Shown in pieces: positions 34,955 through 43,158 of a DNA stretch of 64,000 nucleotides. The notes below the pieces were generated by a model. That model was not told the DNA's origin. It saw nothing but the letters and a program-made list of their open reading frames with translations, and searched no databases. The position numbers and the translations under genes were made by a program. This stretch comes from Streptomyces inhibens. Its GTDB lineage: Bacteria; Actinomycetota; Actinomycetes; Streptomycetales; Streptomycetaceae. Location: NCBI RefSeq assembly GCF_003389455.1, contig NZ_QUAC01000185.1, positions 1-64,000 of the forward strand, read 5' to 3'. The first letter of the stretch is position 1. Every line of letters starts with the position of its first letter.

Positions 34955-35236
34955 CAACCGGTCGGGTCAATCGCATCAATCGGATCAACCCAAGGGGTCT
35001 CTCCCTCTCTCCGCATCCAGGGGCTCGACATCGGAGCCGCCTACGCCTTCGGCCGGCCGCTCACCCTCACCGGCGTCAGGCGCTTCCTCGACAGCTCCAC
35101 GGTTCAGAGCATGCGCTGGCTACTCCTCCCCCGGGATCGCGCCCCTGGCCATCCGCCCACCCAGTCGGTACGCCCGCTCCGCGAAAGAGCACATGCCTAC
35201 CTCGCCCGCAAACGCCGTCCGGACGAGCGGCCCTAG

Positions 35237-35833
35237 CTACTCCGGTCGCAGGGACCGCCAGATCCGGTCGGGCAGGATCCGCGCGGCCTGGGCGAGATCG
35301 ACGTCGTACGTGCTGGACAGCCAACGGCGCGCGGTCTCGGCAACCGGTCCGATGACCAGCGCCTCGATCAGGGGCTCAGGGGTGGGCGCGATCTCGCCGG
35401 CTTCGATCCGCGGCCGCATCCACTCCACAACGCCGCCCAGCATGACCGCCTTGGCCGCGCGAATCTGGTCGGCGTGGGCCGCGAGATAGCCGGAGTAGGC
35501 GGAGGCATGGATGAACAGAGCGGCGTCCGGGTGCTCTTCGGTGAAGCGCAGATAGGCCCCGACGAGTGCGCGGACGCCGGTGTGGGCGGTACGAGTACGG
35601 GTCAGGGCAGCGGTCAGCTCGTCGAAAAGCTGCCCCATGCACCTGGTGTACAGAGCGGCCGCGAGACCGTCGAAGCTGCCGAAGTGGTGATAGAGACTGC
35701 CGAGGCTGACGCCACTGGCCGCGGTGACCGCGTTCACCGTGAACCCCTGCTGGCCCGATGAGGCATACACCTGGAGCGCGGCGGTCAGGAGGCGGTCGAC
35801 GGTGGCCTCGCCGCGCTGCTGTTTAGGAGACAT
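35237..35833 (-). CDS. TetR-family transcriptional regulator
   Basis: A 198-residue regulator. The N-terminal helix-turn-helix is VNAVTAASGVSLGSLYHHFG and is followed by an all-helical ligand domain. ATG 35833 gives the usual family length; upstream GGGA is weak. A sequence related to the SDR operator (CTTTCTAATGAT, then TTCTAG, on the minus strand) lies about 50 bp upstream, suggesting autoregulation and control of the SDR gene. The ligand is unknown. Confidence 0.88.
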   Translation of the reverse strand: MSPKQQRGEATVDRLLTAALQVYASSGQQGFTVNAVTAASGVSLGSLYHHFGSFDGLAAALYTRCMGQLFDELTAALTRTRTAHTGVRALVGAYLRFTEEHPDAALFIHASAYSGYLAAHADQIRAAKAVMLGGVVEWMRPRIEAGEIAPTPEPLIEALVIGPVAETARRWLSSTYDVDLAQAARILPDRIWRSLRPE

Positions 35834-35879
35834 GGTGCGGTCCCGTCGACGTCATGTAGACACCCTAATGCAATCAGAA

Positions 35880-35900
35880 CTAGAAGGAATCATTAGAAAG
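35880..35900. promoter_or_regulatory. Candidate TetR operator before the regulator gene
   Basis: The plus-strand sequence CTAGAAGGAATCATTAGAAAG, read in reverse, resembles the TTTCTAGAATGATCTTCTAG site at 33899 apart from two small indels. It lies about 50 bp upstream of the TetR ATG. The match is by eye only. Confidence 0.35.
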
Positions 35901-36062
35901 ACGTTCAACAATGCCCGGCTGATGAGCCATGCGTGACGTATACATCCTTCCGCGACGGCGAACTCATCCCTGAGTCGACCCGGCGGCCGGCCGGTCCTGC
36001 ATTCTGGCCGGCAGTAGCAACGATTCAGCCGACGCCAGCTACCTGCACCGCGCATTGATCAA

Positions 36063-36350
36063 TCAGCAGAACGCCCCGGCCTCCGGCAGTGAACGGTCCT
36101 CCCCGCACGGGCAGGCCGGGAGACCGTGGCCTCGGTCCCACAGTGCCCGTGCAGGACGCCGGGCGCTGGCGTCGATGATGCCCGCAGGTCCCACACGGCC
36201 ACGTCTCAGGATCGTCCACGCCCTCGGGCCTGGGGCCAGGACCTCGCGCACGTAGACGTAGCCGGGGCACGGCGACGTACCTGGCCACCGCGCGGCCGCG
36301 TCAGCCAACAGAAACATGCGGCTGGTCGAGATCCGCACCGGCTCAGCCAT
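36063..36350 (-). CDS. Hypothetical protein, 95 residues
   Basis: A short minus-strand frame starting at ATG 36350 (MAEPVRISTSRMFLLADAAA). Its composition is protein-like, with AGIIDASARRPARALWDRG and a Cys-containing end (CPCGEDRS, GAFC). No family was recognised, no clear ribosome binding site is present, and it stands alone in a decaying region. It may be real or a chance frame. The gap before it (35901-36062) has nothing else. Confidence 0.3.
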   Translation of the reverse strand: MAEPVRISTSRMFLLADAAARWPGTSPCPGYVYVREVLAPGPRAWTILRRGRVGPAGIIDASARRPARALWDRGHGLPACPCGEDRSLPEAGAFC

Positions 36351-37428
36351 CCGCCCGGCAGGCTCCCCCGCGCACGGGCCCGTCTCGACGGGACCCGCGC
36401 GTGAGGTGGTCCCACTTAAGTGAGTCAGGCCCGGCCGTGGCGGGGGCCAGCGCGTTGGCGCTGTCGACCGGACCGGTGTCTGCGTTCAGACGTCCGGCGA
36501 TCGCGGGTTCCCCTTCGAAGGGTGACGGGAGGCCGGAACCCCGAGGCGCACCCAGTGCGGCCCGGGTGGTGACGGCGAGATCAGGGGTACGGCATAGAAC
36601 AGCTGGCCCAGTCCGAAGCTGCGGCGAACCGTCGAGCGCCCGCTCATGATCGAGGCGCGCAGTTCGAAGGGCCTTGGGACTTAGGACTTGGGGCTTGGGG
36701 CTTGGGGCTTGGGGCTTGGGGCTTGGGGCTTGGGGCTTGGGCGTCGACGTACACGAACAGTGCGTCCTATCCGTCAGGCCGGGCCGGAGGCATCCTGGCG
36801 GACTCGTGCCGCTTCGTCCGCCTGGCCCACGTCAACCAGCAGCTCGCTGAGGCGCCCCAACGCGGCCTGCTGTTCGACCTGGAACCGGCCCGGCCGCGCC
36901 CGAGTGAGCTGACGCCGATGATCGGCGGCCGCCCAGGCTTACGCAAGCGCCTCTCCCGCCCCGCCCCTCTGTGGCCAACTCCTCACGGGTACGGTCGAGT
37001 TGTCGGGCCCGACGCAAGAAGGTCTGCGAGTGCCTTCGACTGGCGCCGAGGCGGCGGCCTCCTGCCTGGCGACCCTCCTCCTACGGGCCGCAACGCTGAG
37101 CGAGCCCACGAGAGCGATCAGCCCACCCGCGATGGCAGTGGAATATTTTTCTTTTTGCGCGGCCTGCCTCACCACGGGCGCACTCACCCACAACGAATGC
37201 TGCGTGAGCGACACCCCCAGCCCTGTCGTGGACGCGCAAAACCCTGGCATGACAGGAGAGATGGCATCTCACAACAACCAACTCAAGGAGCACGTGGCGC
37301 TCCACCGGCCCCAACGCCCGGCCTCCGCCTCGGGCCTACGGCTTGCTCGTGTGGTGTGGGCAGCCATCGAACGCACTGCCCTGACTGCGTTGGAGCCCGC
37401 ACTCTTCAGGGCTTCAGCGACCGTGATG
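36351..37428. other. Gene-poor stretch of about 1.1 kb
   Basis: No reading frame with recognisable similarity was found. It contains the heptanucleotide repeat at 36687-36741. A weak minus-strand frame (36939-37250) has one possible membrane segment (AIAGGLIALVGSLSVAA). A palindrome CACTTAAGTG lies near 36413. Confidence 0.4.
36687..36741. repeat. Heptanucleotide microsatellite (CTTGGGG)n
   Basis: Almost eight uninterrupted copies of CTTGGGG. G-rich runs of four every seven bases could allow G-quadruplex formation on the plus strand. The array is not in a supported gene. Confidence 0.9.
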
Positions 37429-38433
37429 TCAGAAGGTGAGCGTCTGCCCCTCACGCTGGGCCTGCTGTTCGGTGTAGGCGACGCCGTGGACCTTGAGTCC
37501 GGCTGGATCGAGCAGGGTGATCGATCCACCATGGTTGCCGAGATTGAATCCGTCGTGAACCGGGACGACGATGGTGGTACCCGGTTCAAGGCTCCCGGCG
37601 GGCAGTGCCAGCAAGTGTTGCTGCTGGTCGGAGAGGTGCCACCCGTTCAGGTCGACCGGGGCGGCAGAGGTGTTGACCAGAGTGACGGTTTCGGCCTCGG
37701 GTGCCGGGCCGACGGGGTTGACCAACGCGGCGAGGATGCGAAGGGTTGCCTCGTCGCCGGCGGGCGGAGGAGGCGCGGCTGCAATGGTGTGGCCCGTGGT
37801 GTCGTCGGTGTGCCATGCCTGCGATTGAAACGCCAGGAAGATGGCGATCCACCGGGATTCGGCGGGGAAGTGCAGGAGCAGGCCGCCGTCCTGCCACACC
37901 CCGTCGTCGTCGCGGAACCGCCCGGTATTGCCCTGGTTCATGTGGACGTCATGGATGCCGTCGCTCGGGCGGAAGCGGAACACTTTGTCGACGGGGGCCG
38001 GTTCGCCGAACCGCTGCCCGAAGACATAGACGGATGCCGTCCGATCGGCGATGGCCCGCTCCACGGAGTGGTCGAGAAGGTCGGCCAGGTCGTTGTCCAC
38101 GCCGGGCAGTTCAGGTGGCAGTGTCCGCATCTGCGACGGATCGAAAAGGTTGCCGCGAATGAAGTCAAGGCTGGCTGTGCCCGCGCGTGATGGCAATGAC
38201 GTCCAACCACTGCCGGCCGGCGGGAGCAGTTGGGTCATCGGGTGCCGGAAGTCGTCAAGAGCTATGTACAGGAGCTCGGACGGGGACTGCTGGGAAAGAA
38301 CGTTGATTGCGGCGCGATAGGAGGTGCCGTCGTTGTCGGTGAGGTGGACCTGGTAGTGGGGCGAATCGTCGCCACCTTCACGCCGTCGTTCGACCGCCCT
38401 GCACGCCAATACACCATACTGATTCAGCGGCAT
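37429..38433 (-). CDS. DUF2278 (YukJ-like) protein with C-terminal lamin-tail-like domain
   Basis: A 334-residue protein. Residues 1-215 match the DUF2278 pattern: MPLNQYGVLACRAVERRREG, YRAAINVLSQQSPSELLY, DDLADLLDHSV and GIHDVHMNQGNTGRF. A Pro-rich linker leads to a lamin-tail-type beta domain (LVNTSAAPVDLNGWHLSDQQ, then LPAGSLEPGTTIVVPV). The family's role is unknown; the combination occurs in several bacteria and the C-terminal domain suggests binding of another macromolecule. ATG 38433 has GGGAGG upstream. No signal peptide is seen. It is flanked by gene-free DNA on both sides. Confidence 0.85.
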   Translation of the reverse strand: MPLNQYGVLACRAVERRREGGDDSPHYQVHLTDNDGTSYRAAINVLSQQSPSELLYIALDDFRHPMTQLLPPAGSGWTSLPSRAGTASLDFIRGNLFDPSQMRTLPPELPGVDNDLADLLDHSVERAIADRTASVYVFGQRFGEPAPVDKVFRFRPSDGIHDVHMNQGNTGRFRDDDGVWQDGGLLLHFPAESRWIAIFLAFQSQAWHTDDTTGHTIAAAPPPPAGDEATLRILAALVNPVGPAPEAETVTLVNTSAAPVDLNGWHLSDQQQHLLALPAGSLEPGTTIVVPVHDGFNLGNHGGSITLLDPAGLKVHGVAYTEQQAQREGQTLTF

Positions 38434-38731
38434 GTGTCCGTCCTCCCAATTACTGTCCAGTTACCTTGGTTAGTCGTTAACCGTGAATTAGAGATAATGC
38501 AGGACCAGCCTGGCGCGATCGTGCATCGTTGCCGTCGCCGCCGTGCAGGGTGCGGCGATCGACGAACGCACCTTGCTGCCGCGGGGCGAGGCCTGACTGA
38601 GCCGACTCTGGTAGAACAGTCAGGCTGGGCAGTCCCTTTGGTCAATATCAGCTGTGAGGAGCTTGCCAGCTGCGGCGAGTGCGGGCGATTCGTCGTTACC
38701 TTCGACGAGCGTCATGAATGAGTAGGAGTGA

Positions 38732-38881
38732 GTGATCGAGTTCCTGAGCGTCGAAGAACCGAAGCGTGTCGATGTCTTCGACCTCCAGAACGGCGAGCAC
38801 ATCGAGATTCATTCGGCGGATCCGCGCGGCGATCACCTTCTGGTCCTGGGGTCCTTTCCCTTCACCAGCATGCCCTTATAG
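38732..38881 (+). CDS. Small hypothetical protein, 49 residues
   Basis: From GTG 38732 (TAGGAG upstream) the frame reads VIEFLSVEEPKRVDVFDLQN and continues with charged and hydrophobic alternation to FPFTSMPL and a TAG stop. It looks protein-like for its size, but no family was recognised. It could also be the surviving start of a longer gene. The 298-bp gap before it shows nothing else. Confidence 0.3.
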   Translation: MIEFLSVEEPKRVDVFDLQNGEHIEIHSADPRGDHLLVLGSFPFTSMPL

Positions 38882-39038
38882 GTGCGCAGACGCATCTGCT
38901 CGGGGGTGTCGAGCAGATGGCTGGCGGGCAGCTCACCGTAGGGCCCTGCTGGATGGACGTCACCAACCCGATGTCGTCCACCGGCATGGTGGCTGCCAGG
39001 TACTGACGCCCCTCGGAGACGTGCAGCACAACCGCCAC

Positions 39039-39074
39039 CTGCATCTGCATCTGCATCTGCATCTGCATCTGCAC
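39039..39074. repeat. Hexanucleotide repeat (CTGCAT)6
   Basis: Five perfect CTGCAT units and one CTGCAC. It lies in a 410-bp gene-free stretch (38882-39291). Translated forward in one frame it would encode alternating His-Leu; no supported gene uses it. Confidence 0.85.
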
Positions 39075-39291
39075 ATCGCAGCCGGCGACGGGGCGGCCCG
39101 GTTCATTCCCCGCAGGTGACCCCGAACCGGGCACGGTGCTGTGTTGTGCTGCGGGTGTCAGGCAGTTTCGGGAGGCGGGGTGCGGCCGAGCGTCCGGACG
39201 GGTCCCTCTTGCCGGTTGGCGTCCGGTGAGTGTGCTCCGCCCGGAGCCGAGGCGACGCACACAAAGGCTGCGTCGGCTTCAGCGGGTCCGT

Positions 39292-40101
39292 TCACGAATC
39301 GCCGGTCGGGGCGGGCGGATGTGGTCGCTCACCGCCCGCGGGCCGGGCGGCGTCCAGGAGGCCGACGAACATGGTGCGGTGCAATTGCGCGACGTGGCGC
39401 CGGGCGATGTCGACCGCACCCGTCGGGTCGCCGCGGCGTACGGCGTCCACCAGTGCGTGGTGCTCGCAGTTGGACTGCCGGAGGGTGTCCAGGGGGTAGG
39501 GCAGGTAGTAGCGGTAGAGGTCCTCCAGTACGGCGCTGTACGGCGCGGCGGCGAAGGTGACGCCGGTGGCATCGGCCACCGCGAGGTGGAAGCGTTCGTC
39601 GTAGCTGCGGAATTCGGTCCAGCTCTGCGCTCCGTCCATGCCCGCGACCAGCCCGTCGAGGAGGTCGAGGGCCGCTTCGTCGGCGTTGAGGGCCGCCAGG
39701 TGGGCGATGCCGCATTCGAGGACGAGCCGGTGATCGATCAGGCGATGGACCTCGGCGGCTGCCGCACGGTAGGCCGCGGCCTCGGCCACCGCGCCTTTCA
39801 CGGGGCGCTCGGCCACCAACGTGCCGCCGGTCCGGCCGCGCCGACGCTCCAGTACGCCGTCGTTGCGCAAGGAGGCGAGTGCGCGACGGACGGTTATGTC
39901 GCCGACGCCGAGCGCTGCGGCGATCTCATCGGTGGGCGGCAGGCGCTCGCCGGGGGCCAGCAGGCCGAGTTCGACGGCCAGGGCGATGCGGGCGCGCACC
40001 GTGCCCAGGGCGGAGAGGCGTTGAATGCCACCCAGTGGCGGGGCATTCAGACCCCGCGCCGCGGTTTCGGGCTCCGTGGCGTCCGGAAGGTGTCCAGGCA
40101 T
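39292..40101 (-). CDS. GntR/FadR-family transcriptional regulator
   Basis: A 269-residue FadR-type regulator. The winged helix is LPPTDEIAAALGVGDITVRR and ALASLRNDGVLERRRGRTGG. The C-terminal FCD ligand domain includes YDERFHLAVADATG and HHALVDAVRRGD, with metal-type His residues. ATG 40101 was chosen for its GGAG site. ATG 40125 overlaps the palindrome at 40121, which makes it less likely. It diverges from a broken nitrilase gene, its probable former target. Confidence 0.85.
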   Translation of the reverse strand: MPGHLPDATEPETAARGLNAPPLGGIQRLSALGTVRARIALAVELGLLAPGERLPPTDEIAAALGVGDITVRRALASLRNDGVLERRRGRTGGTLVAERPVKGAVAEAAAYRAAAAEVHRLIDHRLVLECGIAHLAALNADEAALDLLDGLVAGMDGAQSWTEFRSYDERFHLAVADATGVTFAAAPYSAVLEDLYRYYLPYPLDTLRQSNCEHHALVDAVRRGDPTGAVDIARRHVAQLHRTMFVGLLDAARPAGGERPHPPAPTGDS

Positions 40102-40120
40102 GGCCCACTCCAACAAACAT

Positions 40121-40150
40121 CTCATTATGAGCTCTTTGAGAATAGCTCAT
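40121..40150. promoter_or_regulatory. Nested inverted repeats in the gntR/nitrilase intergenic region
   Basis: CTCATTATGAG is a perfect 11-base palindrome. Overlapping it, ATGAGCT and AGCTCAT form a 7-bp inverted repeat with a 10-base spacer. Both lie between the two divergent genes and are likely binding sites of the GntR regulator. Confidence 0.5.
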
Positions 40151-40164
40151 TTCGCTCTAATTTC

Positions 40165-40589
40165 ATGCGGGTCGTGCTGTTCCCCGCGGTCCGAGATCGT
40201 GCCGAGCAGCTTTCCCGGCTCACCGGCGACCTGGGTATCTGGCTGGCACCAGGGAGCGTGCGTGTACGGGAGCCCGGCGGCGAACTGTTCAACACCGCGA
40301 TGGCCTTCTCGCCCGAGGGACGGCTGGCCGCCTCCTACCGCAAGATCTTCCCCTGGCGGCCCCACGAGCCCGCAACGGTCGCGTGGGCTTCTCGATCTGC
40401 TACGACACGTGGTTCCCCGAAGTCGCGCGCCACCTTGCATGGATGGGCGGGGATGTGATCATCAATCCCGCCCTGACCACCACGACCGACCGCGCGCAGG
40501 AGCTGGTGCTCGCCCGCGCCATCGCCATCGCCATCGTCAACCAGGTGTTCGGTCCAGGCAATTCGCCATGTCCTGTCAGACGACCGTGA
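40165..40589 (+). pseudogene. Carbon-nitrogen hydrolase (nitrilase family) pseudogene
   Basis: From ATG 40165 the frame shows nitrilase-like sequence (LFNTAMAFSPEGRLAASYRK). Near 40372 it shifts; the continuation with the catalytic cysteine (GFSICYDTWFPEVARHLAWM) is in another frame. The N-terminal glutamate region and the C-terminal third are missing. The gene was probably an aliphatic amidase or nitrilase under the divergent GntR regulator and is no longer functional. Confidence 0.75.
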
Positions 40590-40639
40590 TCGGACAACCG
40601 TCATCGGGAAGCCGTCATCGGACAGCCGTGACCGGACAC

Positions 40640-41089
40640 TCAGGTCGTGGTCTTCACCGGCTCCGCCTCCGCGGGCCCTGTCTTCGTGTGCTCGTTGAGG
40701 CGCTTGCCGAGCAGGACGAACAGCAGGATGAGCCCGACCGTGAGGACGATATGGCCCAGGCCGGCGATCCACGACACGGCCTCGGGGACATGGTTGCCGA
40801 GCACGGTCTCGGTGCCGCGGATGAGCATCGTGAGGACGGTGATCGCGATGCCCGCGTTGTAGAACCAGAAGAAGTACGTGAACTGCTTCGACTCGGACAG
40901 TTGGAACTGCTTGTCGAGGGCGAGGACGATGAGGAAGCCCAGCATGCCCAGCGCGAGCAAGTGGGTGTGGACGACCGACAGTTGAGTGTCGCCCTCAAAA
41001 TCGTTGATCTTGGTGATCTCCCGGTAGTACAGCCCGGAGATCAGCCCGAGGATCATGTAGACGTGTGCCGCATAGTAGGACTTCCGCAT
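40640..41089 (-). CDS. DUF2871 family integral membrane protein
   Basis: A 149-residue protein with about four membrane segments. Family-typical stretches are MRKSYYAAHVYMILGLISGL, YYREITKINDF, VHTHLLALGMLGFLIVLALD and YNAGIAITVLTMLIRG. ATG 41089 is favoured because family members start with this sequence and AGAGGG lies upstream; the frame extends to 41194. His residues in the first and second helix resemble haem-binding positions, but this is only a hint. The function is unknown. Confidence 0.8.
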   Translation of the reverse strand: MRKSYYAAHVYMILGLISGLYYREITKINDFEGDTQLSVVHTHLLALGMLGFLIVLALDKQFQLSESKQFTYFFWFYNAGIAITVLTMLIRGTETVLGNHVPEAVSWIAGLGHIVLTVGLILLFVLLGKRLNEHTKTGPAEAEPVKTTT

Positions 41090-41495
41090 CCCCGCGCCCT
41101 CTTCCGGATGGTCAACTACCGTACTGACGGGGGATATTGAAGCACTGCGGGCAGGGTCCGTCCCCAGATTTCGGAGATCGTTCAAGACCGGCAACCCTCG
41201 GCTGCCCCTGCAGCGCCCTGGGGCGCGCTGTGGCGTTCAAGGCTCGTCGTGAAGCCGGCGCCCCGCACCGACCCGCAGATCATTTACGGGACAGCACTGG
41301 GAGACTCCGACCCGTCCGCACCTGCCGCTCCCCCGGCCGCGTCGACCGCGCGTCCGGCCGCGTCGCCTGCACGACCGGCCACGTCGGCTGCACGACCGGC
41401 CGACTAGGGCCCACCGACCGATGAAAGCGGAACAAAGCAGGCGTACGCTGGCGAAAACGCCGTATTGCACCGCGAGTGAGCGATGGAGGCGGCGC
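41090..41495. other. Gene-free spacer, 406 bp, with short imperfect repeats
   Basis: No recognisable gene. Near 41350-41405 a roughly 22-bp motif (GTCGGCTGCACGACCGGCC and a close variant) occurs twice. The spacer separates divergent genes and should hold the promoters for both. Confidence 0.4.
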
Positions 41496-43022
41496 ATGAC
41501 CGACCCTTACGGCTTCCTCAAGATCCCCCGTCGGCCCGTACCGCCGCGCCCCGTCGAAGAACGGCTCAACGACTGGAACGAGGTCTACGCGGGACAGGCG
41601 CTGCTTCCGCTCGTGTCGGAGCAGGCGGGCCGCTGCATGGACTGCGGCATACCGTTCTGCCACAGCGGCTGCCCGCTGGGAAATCTCATCCCCGAGTGGA
41701 ACGCGTACGCCACGCGGGGCAACTGGCGAGCCGCGGCCGAGCGGCTGCACGCGACGAACAACTTCCCCGAGTTCACCGGACGGCTGTGCCCGGCGCCGTG
41801 CGAGGACGCCTGCGTGCTGGCCCTCAATGCCGATCCGGTGACGATCAAGAACGTCGAGCAGGCCATCGCCGACCAGATATGGGAGCGCGGGTACGCGCCC
41901 CCGCATCCGCCGGAGCGGCTCAGCGGGAAGACCGTCGCCGTCATCGGTTCCGGGCCTGCGGGGCTGGCGGCGGCGCAGCAGCTCACCCGTATCGGTCACA
42001 CCGTCGCCGTCTACGAGCGCGCCGACCGCATTGGCGGACTGCTGCGCTACGGCATCCCCTCGTTCAAGCTGGAGAAGCAGCAGCTGAACCGCCGCATCGA
42101 GCAGATGCGGGCGGAGGGAACCAAGTTCCGCACGGGTGTGGACGTCGGCGGCGATCTTGACGCCACCGAGCTCAGAAGGCGCCACGACGCGGTGGTCATC
42201 GCCGTCGGAGCCATGGAGCGACGGGAGCTCCCCGTCCCCGGCCGCGAGCTGCACGGCATCCATCAGGCCATGGACTACCTGACCCTCGCCAACCGGGTCG
42301 GGGAGGGCGACTACGCCTCGTCCCCCGTCACCGCCGAGGGCAAGCATGTGGTGATCGTCGGTGGTGGGGACACCGGCTCGGACTGCCTGGGCACCGCCTT
42401 GCGCCAGGGCGCGGCCTCCGTGGTGCAGCTCGACATCAACCCGGAGCCGGGTGACGCCCGGCCGGACACCGAGCCCTGGCCCACGTATCCGAAGGTCTAC
42501 CGGATCTCCCACGCCCATGAAGAGGCCCGGGGCCGGGAGGGCACGGATCCGAGGCTCTTCTCCTCCGCCACCCTCCGTTTCGAAGCCGGCACGGCAGGCC
42601 AGGTGCGCGCGCTGTGCCTGACGGAAGTGGAGCCCACGGCCAGAAGGCCGCGGCCGGACACCGAGCGGGTGATCCCGGCGGAGCTGGTCCTGCTCGCCCT
42701 CGGCTTCTGCGGCCCGGAACGGGGCAGCGGTCTGATGGAGCAGCTCGGGCTCACCTTGGACGAGCGGGGGAACTTCGCCCGGGATGTCAGCTTCGCGGCC
42801 GGAACGGCCGAGCGGGGCGAGCGGGCGGAGCGGGCCGAGCCGGCGGTCCGTGCCAAGACGGACGGGGTCTTCGTGGCGGGTGACGCGGGGCGCGGCCAGT
42901 CCCTCGTGGTGTGGGCCATCGCGGAGGGACGGGCCACCGCGGCGGCCACGGACCGCTATCTGACCGGTTCCACCGAGCTCCCGGCGCCCATCACCCCGAT
43001 GGACCGGCCCCTGGTGGCGTGA
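41496..43022 (+). CDS. gltD: Glutamate synthase small subunit-like oxidoreductase
   Basis: A 508-residue protein of the GltD family. The N-terminal iron-sulfur cysteines lie in CMDCGIPFCHSGCPLGN and LCPAPCEDACV. The FAD motif GSGPAGLAAAQQL and the NADPH motif GGGDTGSDCLGTA follow. It would pass electrons from NADPH to a partner such as GltB. ATG 41496 has GGAGG at six bases and begins at the conserved MTDPYGFLK. No gltB is adjacent, and the Ala/Glu/Arg insert near residue 435 (AERGERAERAEPAV) is unusual, so it may be a second, orphan copy serving another partner. Confidence 0.88.
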   Translation: MTDPYGFLKIPRRPVPPRPVEERLNDWNEVYAGQALLPLVSEQAGRCMDCGIPFCHSGCPLGNLIPEWNAYATRGNWRAAAERLHATNNFPEFTGRLCPAPCEDACVLALNADPVTIKNVEQAIADQIWERGYAPPHPPERLSGKTVAVIGSGPAGLAAAQQLTRIGHTVAVYERADRIGGLLRYGIPSFKLEKQQLNRRIEQMRAEGTKFRTGVDVGGDLDATELRRRHDAVVIAVGAMERRELPVPGRELHGIHQAMDYLTLANRVGEGDYASSPVTAEGKHVVIVGGGDTGSDCLGTALRQGAASVVQLDINPEPGDARPDTEPWPTYPKVYRISHAHEEARGREGTDPRLFSSATLRFEAGTAGQVRALCLTEVEPTARRPRPDTERVIPAELVLLALGFCGPERGSGLMEQLGLTLDERGNFARDVSFAAGTAERGERAERAEPAVRAKTDGVFVAGDAGRGQSLVVWAIAEGRATAAATDRYLTGSTELPAPITPMDRPLVA

Positions 43023-43158
43023 TGCCACAGGCAGCCGCTGCCGCCGCGGGCACCACCAGCCGCCTCGCGCGCTACCGGCTGCCGAACCCAGCGGCCCGGC
43101 TCCATTGGTGGTCCTTGTCGGCGCCGTCCCCGTCTCCCCTTGGAGCGCTGAGTAGCAG

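Noticed and set aside
34719..35489. Repeat-rich forward and reverse frames between SDR and TetR genes
   Set aside because: They are kept open by an 18-bp repeat and continue into the antisense of the TetR gene; no start signal or family similarity.
37000..38190. Forward frame opposite the DUF2278 gene
   Set aside because: The minus-strand protein has clear DUF2278 and lamin-tail-like patterns and a good ribosome binding site; the forward frame has none.
39039..39074. Possible CRISPR array
   Set aside because: Units are 6 bp with no spacers. No array of 25-40 bp repeats with unique spacers and no cas gene was seen anywhere in the window.
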